Below, one piece after another: positions 1 to 8,827 of a stretch of DNA of 42,334 nt. How positions within the stretch are numbered: the stretch's first letter is position 1; each line of letters begins with the position of its first letter. The notes under the pieces are model-generated. The model searched no databases. It saw nothing but the letters and a program-made list of their open reading frames with translations, and was not told the origin of the DNA. Origin of the DNA: an uncultured bacterium (GTDB lineage: Bacteria; Bacteroidota; Bacteroidia; Chitinophagales; Chitinophagaceae); contig CAITQQ010000254.1 in the NCBI GenBank assembly GCA_903894575.1, positions 1-42,334 on the forward strand. The letters are read 5' to 3'. A program made the position numbers and the translations under genes.

Positions 1-1
1 A

Positions 2-1189
2 GACACTGGGAACCCCGCTGATTTCAAATGGGCATTTTTAATTGCTGGCATTGCAATGTTGCTGAGTGTAATTGTTCAAAAGACCTTCCAGGACAAATAC
101 CTGACCAATCCAGAAGGCCAGCAAATTGGCAATGCTCCAGCAGGTGTACAAAGCAAGTTCTTAACTCCAGTAGCCATCAGCATTGGCTTGGGGCTTTTTT
201 CCACCCTGATGATTGCCATGCTGTACATTGATGCCAGGGTTTTCAGCTTCCTTTTCTACCTGTTGATTGGAGCACTTTTGCTGATCCTGTTTATCATCTT
301 CAGCGACAAGAGCCTCAGCATCATCGACAAGAAAAAAGTGGGTGTGATTTTCATTGTTTCCTTCTTTGTTGTTTTCTTCTGGAGTGCCTTTGAACAGGCG
401 GGTGCCTCACTCACTTTTTTTGCTGATGAACAGACAGACAGGAGGCTTGACTGGTCCATCCCGGTTTGGAGCATCTATGTAGCGTCAGCCGCCCTGCTGT
501 TCTTTATTTTCAGGCTATACCATCGCGCAAAAAACAACCTTTCTGAAAATGATGTGCTGCTTCGAAATGTTGTTTATTTCCTGCTTTTGCTCATGACTGC
601 AGGAATCCTTTACTTGGATTTTTCATTCATGTCCAGCATCAACTCATCCATCCTTTTTGAGGAAGTACCTGCCAGCTTTTTCCAGTCTTTGAATTCAACC
701 TATGTTGTGCTTTTTGCACCCGTATTTGCCTGGCTTTGGATCAAGCTGGGAAAGCATGAGCCTTCCTCTCCTACCAAAATGGCCATCGGACTTTTGCTGC
801 TTGCATTGGGCTATTTGTGGATCAGCGTTGGCGTGAAGAATATTCAACCAGGCATGAAAGTAACCATGATTTGGCTGGCTGGTCTTTACATGCTCCATAC
901 CTGGGGAGAGCTTTGTCTTTCTCCCATCGGACTCTCTTTGGTCAACAAACTTGCTCCCCTGAAATTGGCATCCTTGCTGATGGCGGTTTGGTTTCTGGCC
1001 AATGCCTTTGCCAACAAACTGGCTGGTCAGTTGAGCGCACTCTATCCTGAAAACAAAACCACCTCATTTCTGGGCTATGAGATGCACAACATGTACGACT
1101 TTTTCATGCTCTTTGTTGTACTTTCTGGACTTGCTTCCCTGATTCTTTTTATGCTGACCAAATGGTTACAGAAAATGATGAACTCCTAG
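2..1189 (+). CDS. POT-family (proton-dependent oligopeptide) MFS transporter, C-terminal part; 5' end lies outside the window
   Basis: Frame is open from base 2 (DTGNPADFKWAFLIAGIAMLLSVIVQKTFQ...), before the first ATG at 56. Multiple TM segments; motifs FWSAFEQAGASLTFFADEQTDR and GELCLSPIGLSLVNKLAP are typical of the POT/PTR family. Confidence 0.9.
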   Translation, partial: DTGNPADFKWAFLIAGIAMLLSVIVQKTFQDKYLTNPEGQQIGNAPAGVQSKFLTPVAISIGLGLFSTLMIAMLYIDARVFSFLFYLLIGALLLILFIIFSDKSLSIIDKKKVGVIFIVSFFVVFFWSAFEQAGASLTFFADEQTDRRLDWSIPVWSIYVASAALLFFIFRLYHRAKNNLSENDVLLRNVVYFLLLLMTAGILYLDFSFMSSINSSILFEEVPASFFQSLNSTYVVLFAPVFAWLWIKLGKHEPSSPTKMAIGLLLLALGYLWISVGVKNIQPGMKVTMIWLAGLYMLHTWGELCLSPIGLSLVNKLAPLKLASLLMAVWFLANAFANKLAGQLSALYPENKTTSFLGYEMHNMYDFFMLFVVLSGLASLILFMLTKWLQKMMNS

Positions 1190-1216
1190 ACGAACCCACA
1201 ACCATAAACCTCTGCC

Positions 1217-3268
1217 ATGTCTGAGAAAAAATTCATGCCCTTCATTGCACCTGAAACCGTAATGAAAGAGTTCACGCTGAAGGCGGTCATCACTGGCGCC
1301 TGTTTTGGTGTCATCTTTGGAGCAGCAACCGTGTACCTTGCACTAAAAGCTGGACTAACAGTGTCGGCTTCCATCCCTATTGCGGTGATGTCGATTGCAT
1401 TGAGCAAATTGTTTCTCAAAACAACCATTCTTGAGAACAATATCATCCAGACTACAGGTTCAGCAGGAGAGAGCATTGCAGCAGGCGTGGTTTTCACCCT
1501 TCCGGGATTTCTTTTTTTGAGCGAGGCAGGCAGTGCGGATTATTTCAACTACATCACCATCCTAGTGCTGGCCATTTTTGGTGGAATGCTGGGAACACTG
1601 ATGATGATTCCCTTGCGCAGTGCGTTGATTGTAAAAGAACATGAAACCCTTCCCTATCCTGAAGGAACGGCTTGCGCCTCAGTATTGAAAGCCGGTGAAA
1701 AAGGGGGCAATTTTGCCAAGACGGCATTTGCAGGATTGGGTATCGCAACAGCCTATGCTTTTTTGCAAAAAATATTGCATATAGTTGCTGAAACTCCTTC
1801 CTACATTACATCACAGGCCAATAAGTATTTGCCCTCGGCAAAAATCAGTGGAGAGATCACACCAGAATATTTGGGTGTAGGATACATCATCGGGCCTAAA
1901 ATTGCGGGTGTTTTGGTTGCAGGAAGTGTACTCACCTGGTTTGTATTCAATCCTTTGCTGGCAACCGTTGTGCCTGGAGATGTGATTGCCAATCAACTCA
2001 TCAAACTGGGCTATCTGCAAGACATCCATACTGCAGGCGGGCCTGGCGGATGGAATCCTGCGACACATCAATTCAATGATTATGCAGTGGCCATCTACAG
2101 GGCATTTGTAAGACAGATTGGTGCAGGTGCTGTGGCTGCTGGCGGTTTCATCACCCTGATCAAAACCATCCCAACCATCATTTCATCTTTCAAGGGCAGC
2201 CTTGGATCTGTTCGCTCTGGCAATGATGCCATGCAAAAAATCATCCGTACAGAAAAAGACCTTTCCGTGAAAATCGTATTGTGGGGAAGCCTGGGCCTGA
2301 TCTTGCTCATGACCATCATGCCACAGGTGCCTGGAAATGGTGTGCTCAGCAAACTGTTGATCGGCATCCTGGTGGTATTGTTTGGTGCATTTTTTGTGAC
2401 CGTATCATCGCGCATCGTGGGATTGATAGGGTCTTCCAACAACCCCATCTCAGGCATGACCATTGCTACCATCATGGGGACCTGCCTGGTGTTTATTGCT
2501 GTAGGATGGACAGGAAAATTGTACGAACCCATGGCCTTGGTGGTGGGTGGTATGATTTGTATTGCCGCCGCAAACGCGGGTGCAACATCACAAGATCTCA
2601 AGACGGGATATATCCTGGGTGCAACCCCAAGGGCACAGCAAATTTCACTTTTTATCGGAGCCATTGTTTCTTCGATTGCCATCGGATTCACCATCAAAAT
2701 TCTGGATACGCCTACACAAGAAATGATTTCTTCAGGCATCCATCATGCGATTGGAACGGATCAATATGCCGCTCCACAGGCAACATTGATGGCAACACTC
2801 ATCAAGGGAATATTATCATTCAACCTTGATTGGCAGTTTGTATTGGTTGGTGTGGCCATTGCCATTGTCATGGAACTCTGTGGCATCAAGGCTTTGAGCT
2901 TTGCCATTGGCATCTACCTTCCCCTTTCTACCACCCTGCCCATTTTCATTGGTGGTGCCATCAGGGGAATTGTGGATGGAAAGAAAAAGAAAGAGAAAGC
3001 CAGTGAAGAGGAGGAAGACCTCAGAAAAGGGAATCTTTTTGCCACAGGACTTGTTGCGGGTGGTGCCATCGCTGGCGTGATTGTGGCCTTTTTGTCTGCC
3101 AATGAATCAGTAGCAAAAGCCCTGAGCCAATTGAACTTCGAGGAAAACATCACCCATGCCATCGGAGAACAAGGATATTTCCTGCTGGGCACCCTCATTT
3201 TCTTTGCCATGGCGTTCATCCTTTACAGGATAGCAGCAAAACCAGAAGATCCAACAACCTCTCATTAA
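1217..3268 (+). CDS. OPT family oligopeptide transporter
   Basis: 683 aa polytopic membrane protein; MKEFTLKAVITGACFGVIFGAATVYLALKAGLTVSASIPIAV and NNIIQTTGSAGESIAAGVVFTLP are typical of OPT transporters. Confidence 0.92.
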   Translation: MSEKKFMPFIAPETVMKEFTLKAVITGACFGVIFGAATVYLALKAGLTVSASIPIAVMSIALSKLFLKTTILENNIIQTTGSAGESIAAGVVFTLPGFLFLSEAGSADYFNYITILVLAIFGGMLGTLMMIPLRSALIVKEHETLPYPEGTACASVLKAGEKGGNFAKTAFAGLGIATAYAFLQKILHIVAETPSYITSQANKYLPSAKISGEITPEYLGVGYIIGPKIAGVLVAGSVLTWFVFNPLLATVVPGDVIANQLIKLGYLQDIHTAGGPGGWNPATHQFNDYAVAIYRAFVRQIGAGAVAAGGFITLIKTIPTIISSFKGSLGSVRSGNDAMQKIIRTEKDLSVKIVLWGSLGLILLMTIMPQVPGNGVLSKLLIGILVVLFGAFFVTVSSRIVGLIGSSNNPISGMTIATIMGTCLVFIAVGWTGKLYEPMALVVGGMICIAAANAGATSQDLKTGYILGATPRAQQISLFIGAIVSSIAIGFTIKILDTPTQEMISSGIHHAIGTDQYAAPQATLMATLIKGILSFNLDWQFVLVGVAIAIVMELCGIKALSFAIGIYLPLSTTLPIFIGGAIRGIVDGKKKKEKASEEEEDLRKGNLFATGLVAGGAIAGVIVAFLSANESVAKALSQLNFEENITHAIGEQGYFLLGTLIFFAMAFILYRIAAKPEDPTTSH

Positions 3269-3278
3269 TTCAACCAAT

Positions 3279-4337
3279 ATGCACATCAGGTCATTGAAAT
3301 TTGCAGCTCCTCTCAGCATGTATTTTCTTTCCTTCTATGCATTCATGCATACAGGATGGACCATTGCCCTTCCCCTGCTCTATGCATTCATGTTCATACC
3401 CCTGTTTGAGCTGGTATTTCCTGCAGCATCCGGAAACTTGAGCGAGGCAGAAGAACAGGTGGCAAAAAATGACAGGCTCTATGATATTTGGCTTTATATC
3501 ATGGTGCCACTTCAATTTGTTGCATTGTTTTATTTTTTGGTTTCAGTAAAGGATCCCACGCTTTCAGGACTAGAACTGGCAGGGAGGATCTTTGCCATGG
3601 GACTGCTCTGCGGAACATTTGGAATCAACGTAGGCCATGAATTGGGCCACAGGAAAAATCTTTATGAACGAAATCTCGCCAAGCTACTTTTGCTCACCTC
3701 ACTGTACATGCATTTTTACATTGAGCACAACAAGGGCCATCACAAAAATGTATCTACGCATGAAGATCCCAGCAGTGCAAGAAAAGGTGAGCCCGTTTAT
3801 TTTTTCTATTGTCGAACTATAGTAATGGGATTCCTTTCCGCCTGGAAAATTGCTGGAGATGAGCAAAGGAAAAATGGAAAACCTGTCTGGCATTTCAGCA
3901 ACCAGATGATTCAATTCCAATCCCTCCAGCTCTTGCTTGTAGTGGCTGTTTATATTTATTTTGGAAGCCTTGCCTTGCTTTGCTTTCTGGCAGCAGCTGC
4001 ATTGGGCATCTTGTTACTGGAAACAGTCAACTACATTGAGCACTATGGATTGGAAAGAAAAAAGACTGAGAGCGGATATGAAAGGGCCATGCCAGAACAC
4101 AGCTGGAACAGCAGCCATATTCTTGGTCGTCTGATGCTGTTTGAATTGTCCAGGCACAGTGACCATCATTACTTGGCCAGCAGAAAATACCAGGTGCTCA
4201 GGCACCATGATAACGCTCCGCAGATGCCTACCGGATATCCAGGCATGTTGCTCCTTTCTTTGATCCCTCCAGTATGGTTCGGGGTCATGCACAAAAGGAT
4301 TGAAGCCTATCACCAAAGAATGGCGGCTGCACAATAA
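3279..4337 (+). CDS. alkB: AlkB-type alkane 1-monooxygenase (integral membrane di-iron hydroxylase)
   Basis: AlkB histidine boxes HELGHRKN, EHNKGHHKN and RHSDHHYLASRKYQVL, plus the NYIEHYGL (HYG) motif. Hydrophobic segments. Confidence 0.88.
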   Translation: MHIRSLKFAAPLSMYFLSFYAFMHTGWTIALPLLYAFMFIPLFELVFPAASGNLSEAEEQVAKNDRLYDIWLYIMVPLQFVALFYFLVSVKDPTLSGLELAGRIFAMGLLCGTFGINVGHELGHRKNLYERNLAKLLLLTSLYMHFYIEHNKGHHKNVSTHEDPSSARKGEPVYFFYCRTIVMGFLSAWKIAGDEQRKNGKPVWHFSNQMIQFQSLQLLLVVAVYIYFGSLALLCFLAAAALGILLLETVNYIEHYGLERKKTESGYERAMPEHSWNSSHILGRLMLFELSRHSDHHYLASRKYQVLRHHDNAPQMPTGYPGMLLLSLIPPVWFGVMHKRIEAYHQRMAAAQ

Positions 4338-4342
4338 AAAAA

Positions 4343-5614
4343 TTAAGCGATCATGTCTGCCCCAAAATATGGGCGAAGCACTTCCGGGATGAGAATGCCT
4401 TCCGGTGTCTGGTAGTTTTCAAGCAAACTGGCCAATATCCTTGGCAAGGCCAATGAACTACCATTGAGGGTATGCAACAGCTGGGTTTTCCCATTTTCAT
4501 CCTTGGTTCTGATCTTCATCCTGTTGGTCTGAAAAGATTCAAAATTGGACACCGAACTGACTTCCAGCCAACGTTCCTGCGCGGCACTGTAGACTTCAAA
4601 ATCATAGGTCATGGCAGATGAAAAACCCATGTCTCCACCACAAAGCAAGAGAATCCTGTATGGAAGGCCCAATGATTGTATCAGCTTTTCCACATGCAAA
4701 ACCATCTCCTCCAGCACATCGTAACTGGTAGAGGCTTCTGTCATCTGAACCACTTCCACCTTATCAAATTGGTGCACCCTGTTGAGCCCGCGGACATCCT
4801 TTCCAAAACTTCCTGCCTCCCTCCTGAAACAGGGGGTATAGGCGGTCATTTTTACAGGCAGTGATGCAGAAGGGATGATTTCATCCCTGTAAATATTGGT
4901 TACCGGAACTTCTGCTGTTGGAATGAGATAGAGGTCGTCAATGGTCATATGGTACATTTGCCCTTCTTTATCAGGAAGCTGCCCTGTTCCATAAGCGGAC
5001 GCTGCATTCACAACATAGGGAGGCATATACTCGGTATATCCTGCGGTAATATTGTGATCCAGAAAATATTGAATCATGGCCCGCTGTAACTTGGCACCTT
5101 TGCCTTTGTAAAGCGCAAACCCGCTGCCAGTCAACTTGACTCCTGTTTGAAAGTCTACCAGGTCATACTTGGTGATCAGGTCCCAGTGAGGAACAGCACC
5201 ATCATGAAGTTTGGGGATTTCTCCATGCTGACGAACCACTGTATTGTCTTCGGCAGATTTTCCTTCCGGAACCCTTTCATTGGGCAAATTGGGAAGACGT
5301 ACCAACATACCATCAACAATTGCCTCAACTTCTGTCAACTGGAGGGCGTAGTTGTCAATTGTCTCCTTCAAGGCAGACACTTCGGCTTTCTTGGCCTCCG
5401 CCTCTTCTTTCCTGCCCTCAGCAATCAGTGCACCAATGGCTTTGGAGGCAGCATTGCGTTTGGCAAGCAATTCTTCCGAGTTAAACTGAAGACTTTTCCT
5501 CAGATCGTCCGAAGCAATGATCTTGTCAATCACTTCAAGGTCCTGAAAGTTCTTTTTTTTCAAACCTTCCAGCACTTTCTCCTTGTTGCTGCGTATGAAA
5601 CCTAGCTGAAGCAT
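4343..5614 (-). CDS. serS: Seryl-tRNA synthetase
   Basis: MLQLGFIRSNKEKVLEGLKKKN N-terminus, coiled coil, class II motifs (TPCFRREAGSFGKDVRGLNRVHQFDKVE, NGSSLALPRILASLLENYQ). The track start at 5632 is a TTG inside a promoter-like box; ATG at 5614 is preferred. Confidence 0.96.
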   Translation of the reverse strand: MLQLGFIRSNKEKVLEGLKKKNFQDLEVIDKIIASDDLRKSLQFNSEELLAKRNAASKAIGALIAEGRKEEAEAKKAEVSALKETIDNYALQLTEVEAIVDGMLVRLPNLPNERVPEGKSAEDNTVVRQHGEIPKLHDGAVPHWDLITKYDLVDFQTGVKLTGSGFALYKGKGAKLQRAMIQYFLDHNITAGYTEYMPPYVVNAASAYGTGQLPDKEGQMYHMTIDDLYLIPTAEVPVTNIYRDEIIPSASLPVKMTAYTPCFRREAGSFGKDVRGLNRVHQFDKVEVVQMTEASTSYDVLEEMVLHVEKLIQSLGLPYRILLLCGGDMGFSSAMTYDFEVYSAAQERWLEVSSVSNFESFQTNRMKIRTKDENGKTQLLHTLNGSSLALPRILASLLENYQTPEGILIPEVLRPYFGADMIA

Positions 5615-5629
5615 CCTACCAATTTTTGG

Positions 5630-5637
5630 CAAAGATA
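5630..5637 (-). promoter_or_regulatory. Bacteroidota -7 promoter box upstream of serS
   Basis: Minus strand TATCTTTGC, exact TAnnTTTG, 15 nt before ATG 5614. Confidence 0.5.
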
Positions 5638-5657
5638 AGCAATCGGTACAGATGCAC

Positions 5658-5665
5658 TAATTTTG
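5658..5665 (+). promoter_or_regulatory. Bacteroidota -7 promoter box abutting the start codon of the 114-aa hypothetical protein
   Basis: TAATTTTG-CCCC-ATG: exact TAnnTTTG ending 4 nt before ATG 5670. Confidence 0.5.
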
Positions 5666-5669
5666 CCCC

Positions 5670-6014
5670 ATGATGATCTCTGATGACTTGCAAGCCAGGT
5701 GGTGGAAACTAGAAGAAAAATTGCTGGAACGTTTTGGCAAAAAACCGGACATGGAGTCTATCCTGTTCCTGATCGGTGTACAGGAAGTGGGAGGAGTGGG
5801 CCACAGTTTTACCAAAGAGCAGAAACAAGACCTAATGCATGTAGCTGTTTGTTCCATTCTCATACCCGGCGGATACTACGAGCTGGAAGGCTGGGATGAA
5901 GACGGCTGGCCACATTTCAAACAAATCAAGGAGTTGCCACCCATGGAATTCATGCAGCAGGAGAACTTCATGAAAGACCATGTTTTGTTCTATTTTTCGC
6001 AAAACGAATTTTGA
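5670..6014 (+). CDS. Conserved-type hypothetical protein (114 aa), function unknown
   Basis: Clean ORF (MMISDDLQARWWKLEEKLLERFGKKPDMESILFLIGVQEVGG...), preceded by a TAATTTTG box; overlaps the next CDS by an ATGA junction. Confidence 0.8.
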   Translation: MMISDDLQARWWKLEEKLLERFGKKPDMESILFLIGVQEVGGVGHSFTKEQKQDLMHVAVCSILIPGGYYELEGWDEDGWPHFKQIKELPPMEFMQQENFMKDHVLFYFSQNEF

Positions 6015-6721
6015 TGAGAATACAAATTCAGCTGTTGTTGCTTTTCAGTTTACTGCTTTTGGTGATTATTCCCGCAATGGCACAGCCCACAGGGAAAATC
6101 CGAAAAGCTGACCTGAGAAAAGATATCCTTGTAAGGACTGATTCTGGGAATATGGTACTGAGGCTGAATGATTCAACACCCTTGCACAGAGACAATTTCA
6201 TCCGTTTGGTAAGAGCGGATTATTACAAGGGAATTGCTTTTCACAGGGTCATCAGCCGGTTCATGATACAGGCAGGAGATGAAAAAACCAAGGCCAATGC
6301 AGACACATCATCCCTGATGAAACAATTTACATTGCCTGCAGAAATCAGGCCTGAACTCTATCACAGAAGAGGGGTACTGGCTGCTGCAAGGATGGGAGAT
6401 GATGTGAATCCCAAGAAAAACAGCAGTGGCATGCAATTCTACATTGTACAGGGCAAGGTATTCAATGATGTTTCACTGGACTCTGTTGAAACACACCGCC
6501 TGAAAGGAAGAAAACTACCCGAGGCACACAGGAGCATCTACAAAACAGAGGGTGGTGCACCACATCTGGACCAGAACTATACCATTTTTGGAGAGCTGGT
6601 CAGCGGATATGATGTCCTGGACAAGATTGCCAATACTAAAACCAATGGAAGACAGGGCGGGGACAAGCCCCTGACCGATATTCGCATCCGGGACATGAAG
6701 ATGGTCAGAAGAATACAATAA
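6011..6721 (+). CDS. Peptidyl-prolyl cis-trans isomerase, cyclophilin type, with signal peptide
   Basis: Hydrophobic leader; YYKGIAFHRVISRFMIQAGD, NSSGMQFYIVQGKV, LDQNYTIFGELVSGYDVLDKIA cyclophilin motifs. Confidence 0.93.
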   Translation: MMRIQIQLLLLFSLLLLVIIPAMAQPTGKIRKADLRKDILVRTDSGNMVLRLNDSTPLHRDNFIRLVRADYYKGIAFHRVISRFMIQAGDEKTKANADTSSLMKQFTLPAEIRPELYHRRGVLAAARMGDDVNPKKNSSGMQFYIVQGKVFNDVSLDSVETHRLKGRKLPEAHRSIYKTEGGAPHLDQNYTIFGELVSGYDVLDKIANTKTNGRQGGDKPLTDIRIRDMKMVRRIQ

Positions 6722-6774
6722 AGTTTTTTCTTCATGGGTACAAAATATTGTAAACTTGCATAAAATAACAGACA

Positions 6775-7155
6775 ATGAACTTTCCTGAGCAATTGCATTA
6801 TACCAAAGAACACGAGTGGATTTCCATCAATGGAAACGAAGCTACCATTGGCATCACAGAATTTGCCCAGGGCGAACTCGGTGATATCATCTACGTTGAT
6901 ATTGAAACCATCGGAAAGGAAATGAGTGCAGATGCAGTGTTCGGAACAGTTGAGGCTGTAAAAACCGTGAGTGACCTCTTCCTTCCGGTTTCAGGAACCA
7001 TCACTGAAAAAAATCCCCTCCTGGACAGCCAACCCGAGTTGGTGAACCAAGATCCATACGGTGATGGTTGGATGATCAAGATGAACATCAATGATGCTTC
7101 CCAGCTTTCCGGTTTGTTGGATGTAAATGCATACAAGGCACTGATTGGAGCCTAA
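6775..7155 (+). CDS. gcvH: Glycine cleavage system H protein
   Basis: YTKEHEWISINGNEATIGITEFAQGELGDIIYVDIETIG and lipoyl-site FGTVEAVKTVSDLFLPVSG. Confidence 0.97.
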   Translation: MNFPEQLHYTKEHEWISINGNEATIGITEFAQGELGDIIYVDIETIGKEMSADAVFGTVEAVKTVSDLFLPVSGTITEKNPLLDSQPELVNQDPYGDGWMIKMNINDASQLSGLLDVNAYKALIGA

Positions 7156-7159
7156 ATAA

Positions 7160-7552
7160 ATGAAATTCTTGAAAGTAAGCATGTGGCCAGGCCTTTTATG
7201 GACTGTCATCATCTTTTATTTGCTCAGCATGGACACCAGCGGTGCAAATGAAATCAGTTTGTTGAAGGTTTACGGCATAGATAAACTCATTCATTTTGGA
7301 CTTTTTGCCATATTGACCTTTTTTTGGGGAGTCTATTTTTTCAGCAAAGAAACGGTGGCGAGCAACAATATCCTGTTGTTGATCACCATCCTGGCCTCAA
7401 CCTATGGCATGGGCATGGAATACTACCAGCATTTTTTTACCACTAGAAGTTTTTCATACTGGGACGGTCTTGCCGATGCCCTTGGATCAGTGGTTGGGGC
7501 TTTGGCAGTAAAAAAAAGCCCCTATGGAAATAGGGGCCGTAACCAAAACTAA
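7160..7552 (+). CDS. VanZ-like family membrane protein
   Basis: Small membrane protein with DKLIHFGLFAILTFFWGVYF and GMEYYQHFFTTRSFSYWDGLADALGSVVG, VanZ-like pattern. Confidence 0.8.
   Translation: MKFLKVSMWPGLLWTVIIFYLLSMDTSGANEISLLKVYGIDKLIHFGLFAILTFFWGVYFFSKETVASNNILLLITILASTYGMGMEYYQHFFTTRSFSYWDGLADALGSVVGALAVKKSPYGNRGRNQN
7518..7537 (-). terminator. Intrinsic terminator for minus-strand transcription (prfA side), embedded in the 3' end of the vanZ-like CDS
   Basis: Perfect 8-bp stem GCCCCTAT/ATAGGGGC with a 4-nt loop; on the minus strand it is followed directly by 7 T (plus-strand A run 7511-7517). Confidence 0.75.
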
Positions 7553-7622
7553 CTGCTTATGAGAAAAAAGACTTGTTTCTACAAATTGGATGCAAACGAT
7601 TGTTTACACAATATATAGACGA

Positions 7623-7644
7623 AACAACCCTGCTCAGGGTTGTT
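7623..7644. other. Perfect inverted repeat / hairpin between vanZ-like gene and prfA
   Basis: AACAACCCTG-CT-CAGGGTTGTT, 10-bp perfect palindromic arms; no strong T-run on either side. Confidence 0.7.
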
Positions 7645-7691
7645 AAAGAGATTATAATCCGGGAAAGTATTTTTTTACAGGAAACAGGCCA

Positions 7692-8759
7692 CTAAGAGGA
7701 CTGCTGGGATAGCTTGCTGGCGTTTTCTGCAAACTGGAGCGCATCAATGAGTTCTCCAATGCTTCCGTTCAGCACCTCCTGTAAATTGTAAAGGGTCATT
7801 CCGATGCGGTGATCGGTTACCCTGCCCTGAGGGAAATTATAGGTTCTGATTTTGGCAGAGCGGTCTCCTGAACTGACCAGACTCTTTCTGTGCCTTGAGA
7901 TCTCATCTTCCTGTTTTCTGACCTGCTCTTCATAAAGCCTTGTACGCATCATTTGCATGGCTTTTTCCCTGTTCCCCAGCTGTGTCCTTTCTGTCTGGCA
8001 AATAACAACTGTACCTGTTGGTATATGCGTAAGCATTACCTTGGTTTCCACCTTGTTCACGTTCTGTCCGCCAGCACCACCACTTCGGGAAGTTTCCATT
8101 TTAACATCCGCATCACGGATCTCCACATCCACCTCTTCTGCCTCCGGCATCACCGCAACTGTGGCGGCACTGGTATGCACCCTTCCACTGGCTTCTGTAT
8201 CTGGCACCCGTTGTACGCGGTGTACTCCACTTTCAAACTTCATTGTTCCATACACTTCATCGCCAGTGACTTCCAACTGCACTTCCTTGTAGCCACCCAT
8301 GGTGCCTTCGTTTTCATTGAGCAAGGCCACTTTCCAACCCTTTCCTTCGCAATAACGCATGTACATCCTCAAGAGATCTCCTGCAAAAAGGGATGCCTCA
8401 TCACCACCTGTTCCTGCACGGATCTCGAGGATGGCATTCTTATCATCCTGCGGATCCTTCGGAATCAGCATATTCCTGATCTGCTTTTCCAGGGTCTCCT
8501 TTTGTAGTTCCAACTCAGAAGTCTCCATTTTGGCCAAATCCCTCAGTTCCTCATCATCGCCCATCAAAGCCTCCCGATTGAATTCAATATCGGACAAGAG
8601 CCGCTTGTACTGGGTATATGCATTCACTACTTTCTCAAGGCTTCTGTATTCCTTGGAAAGCTGACTGAACTTTTTGTTGTTGCCAACAATTTCCGGATTG
8701 GTGAGCGCAACACCGATATCATCAAACTTGGCTTTTATGGCTTCTAATTTATCCAGCAT
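7692..8759 (-). CDS. prfA: Peptide chain release factor 1
   Basis: GGQ motif in [70 protein letters not shown]. Confidence 0.97.
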   Translation of the reverse strand: MLDKLEAIKAKFDDIGVALTNPEIVGNNKKFSQLSKEYRSLEKVVNAYTQYKRLLSDIEFNREALMGDDEELRDLAKMETSELELQKETLEKQIRNMLIPKDPQDDKNAILEIRAGTGGDEASLFAGDLLRMYMRYCEGKGWKVALLNENEGTMGGYKEVQLEVTGDEVYGTMKFESGVHRVQRVPDTEASGRVHTSAATVAVMPEAEEVDVEIRDADVKMETSRSGGAGGQNVNKVETKVMLTHIPTGTVVICQTERTQLGNREKAMQMMRTRLYEEQVRKQEDEISRHRKSLVSSGDRSAKIRTYNFPQGRVTDHRIGMTLYNLQEVLNGSIGELIDALQFAENASKLSQQSS

Positions 8760-8805
8760 ATGTTTAGGCGGATTCCATCCGGTATTTAATCTTTAATTTC
8801 GTGCG

Positions 8806-8813
8806 CAAAGTTA
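8806..8813 (-). promoter_or_regulatory. Bacteroidota -7 promoter box upstream of prfA
   Basis: Minus strand reads TAACTTTGC, exact match to TAnnTTTG, about 46 nt upstream of the prfA ATG. Confidence 0.5.
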
Positions 8814-8827
8814 ATTCTTTTCAACAG

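Noticed and set aside
2095-2739. 214-aa minus-strand ORF inside the OPT transporter
   Set aside because: Antisense reading of a membrane protein gene; no family resemblance.
7544-7551. Minus-strand TAGTTTTG promoter-like box near the vanZ-like stop
   Set aside because: Lies just upstream of the minus-strand terminator, so it would give no meaningful transcript; probably chance.
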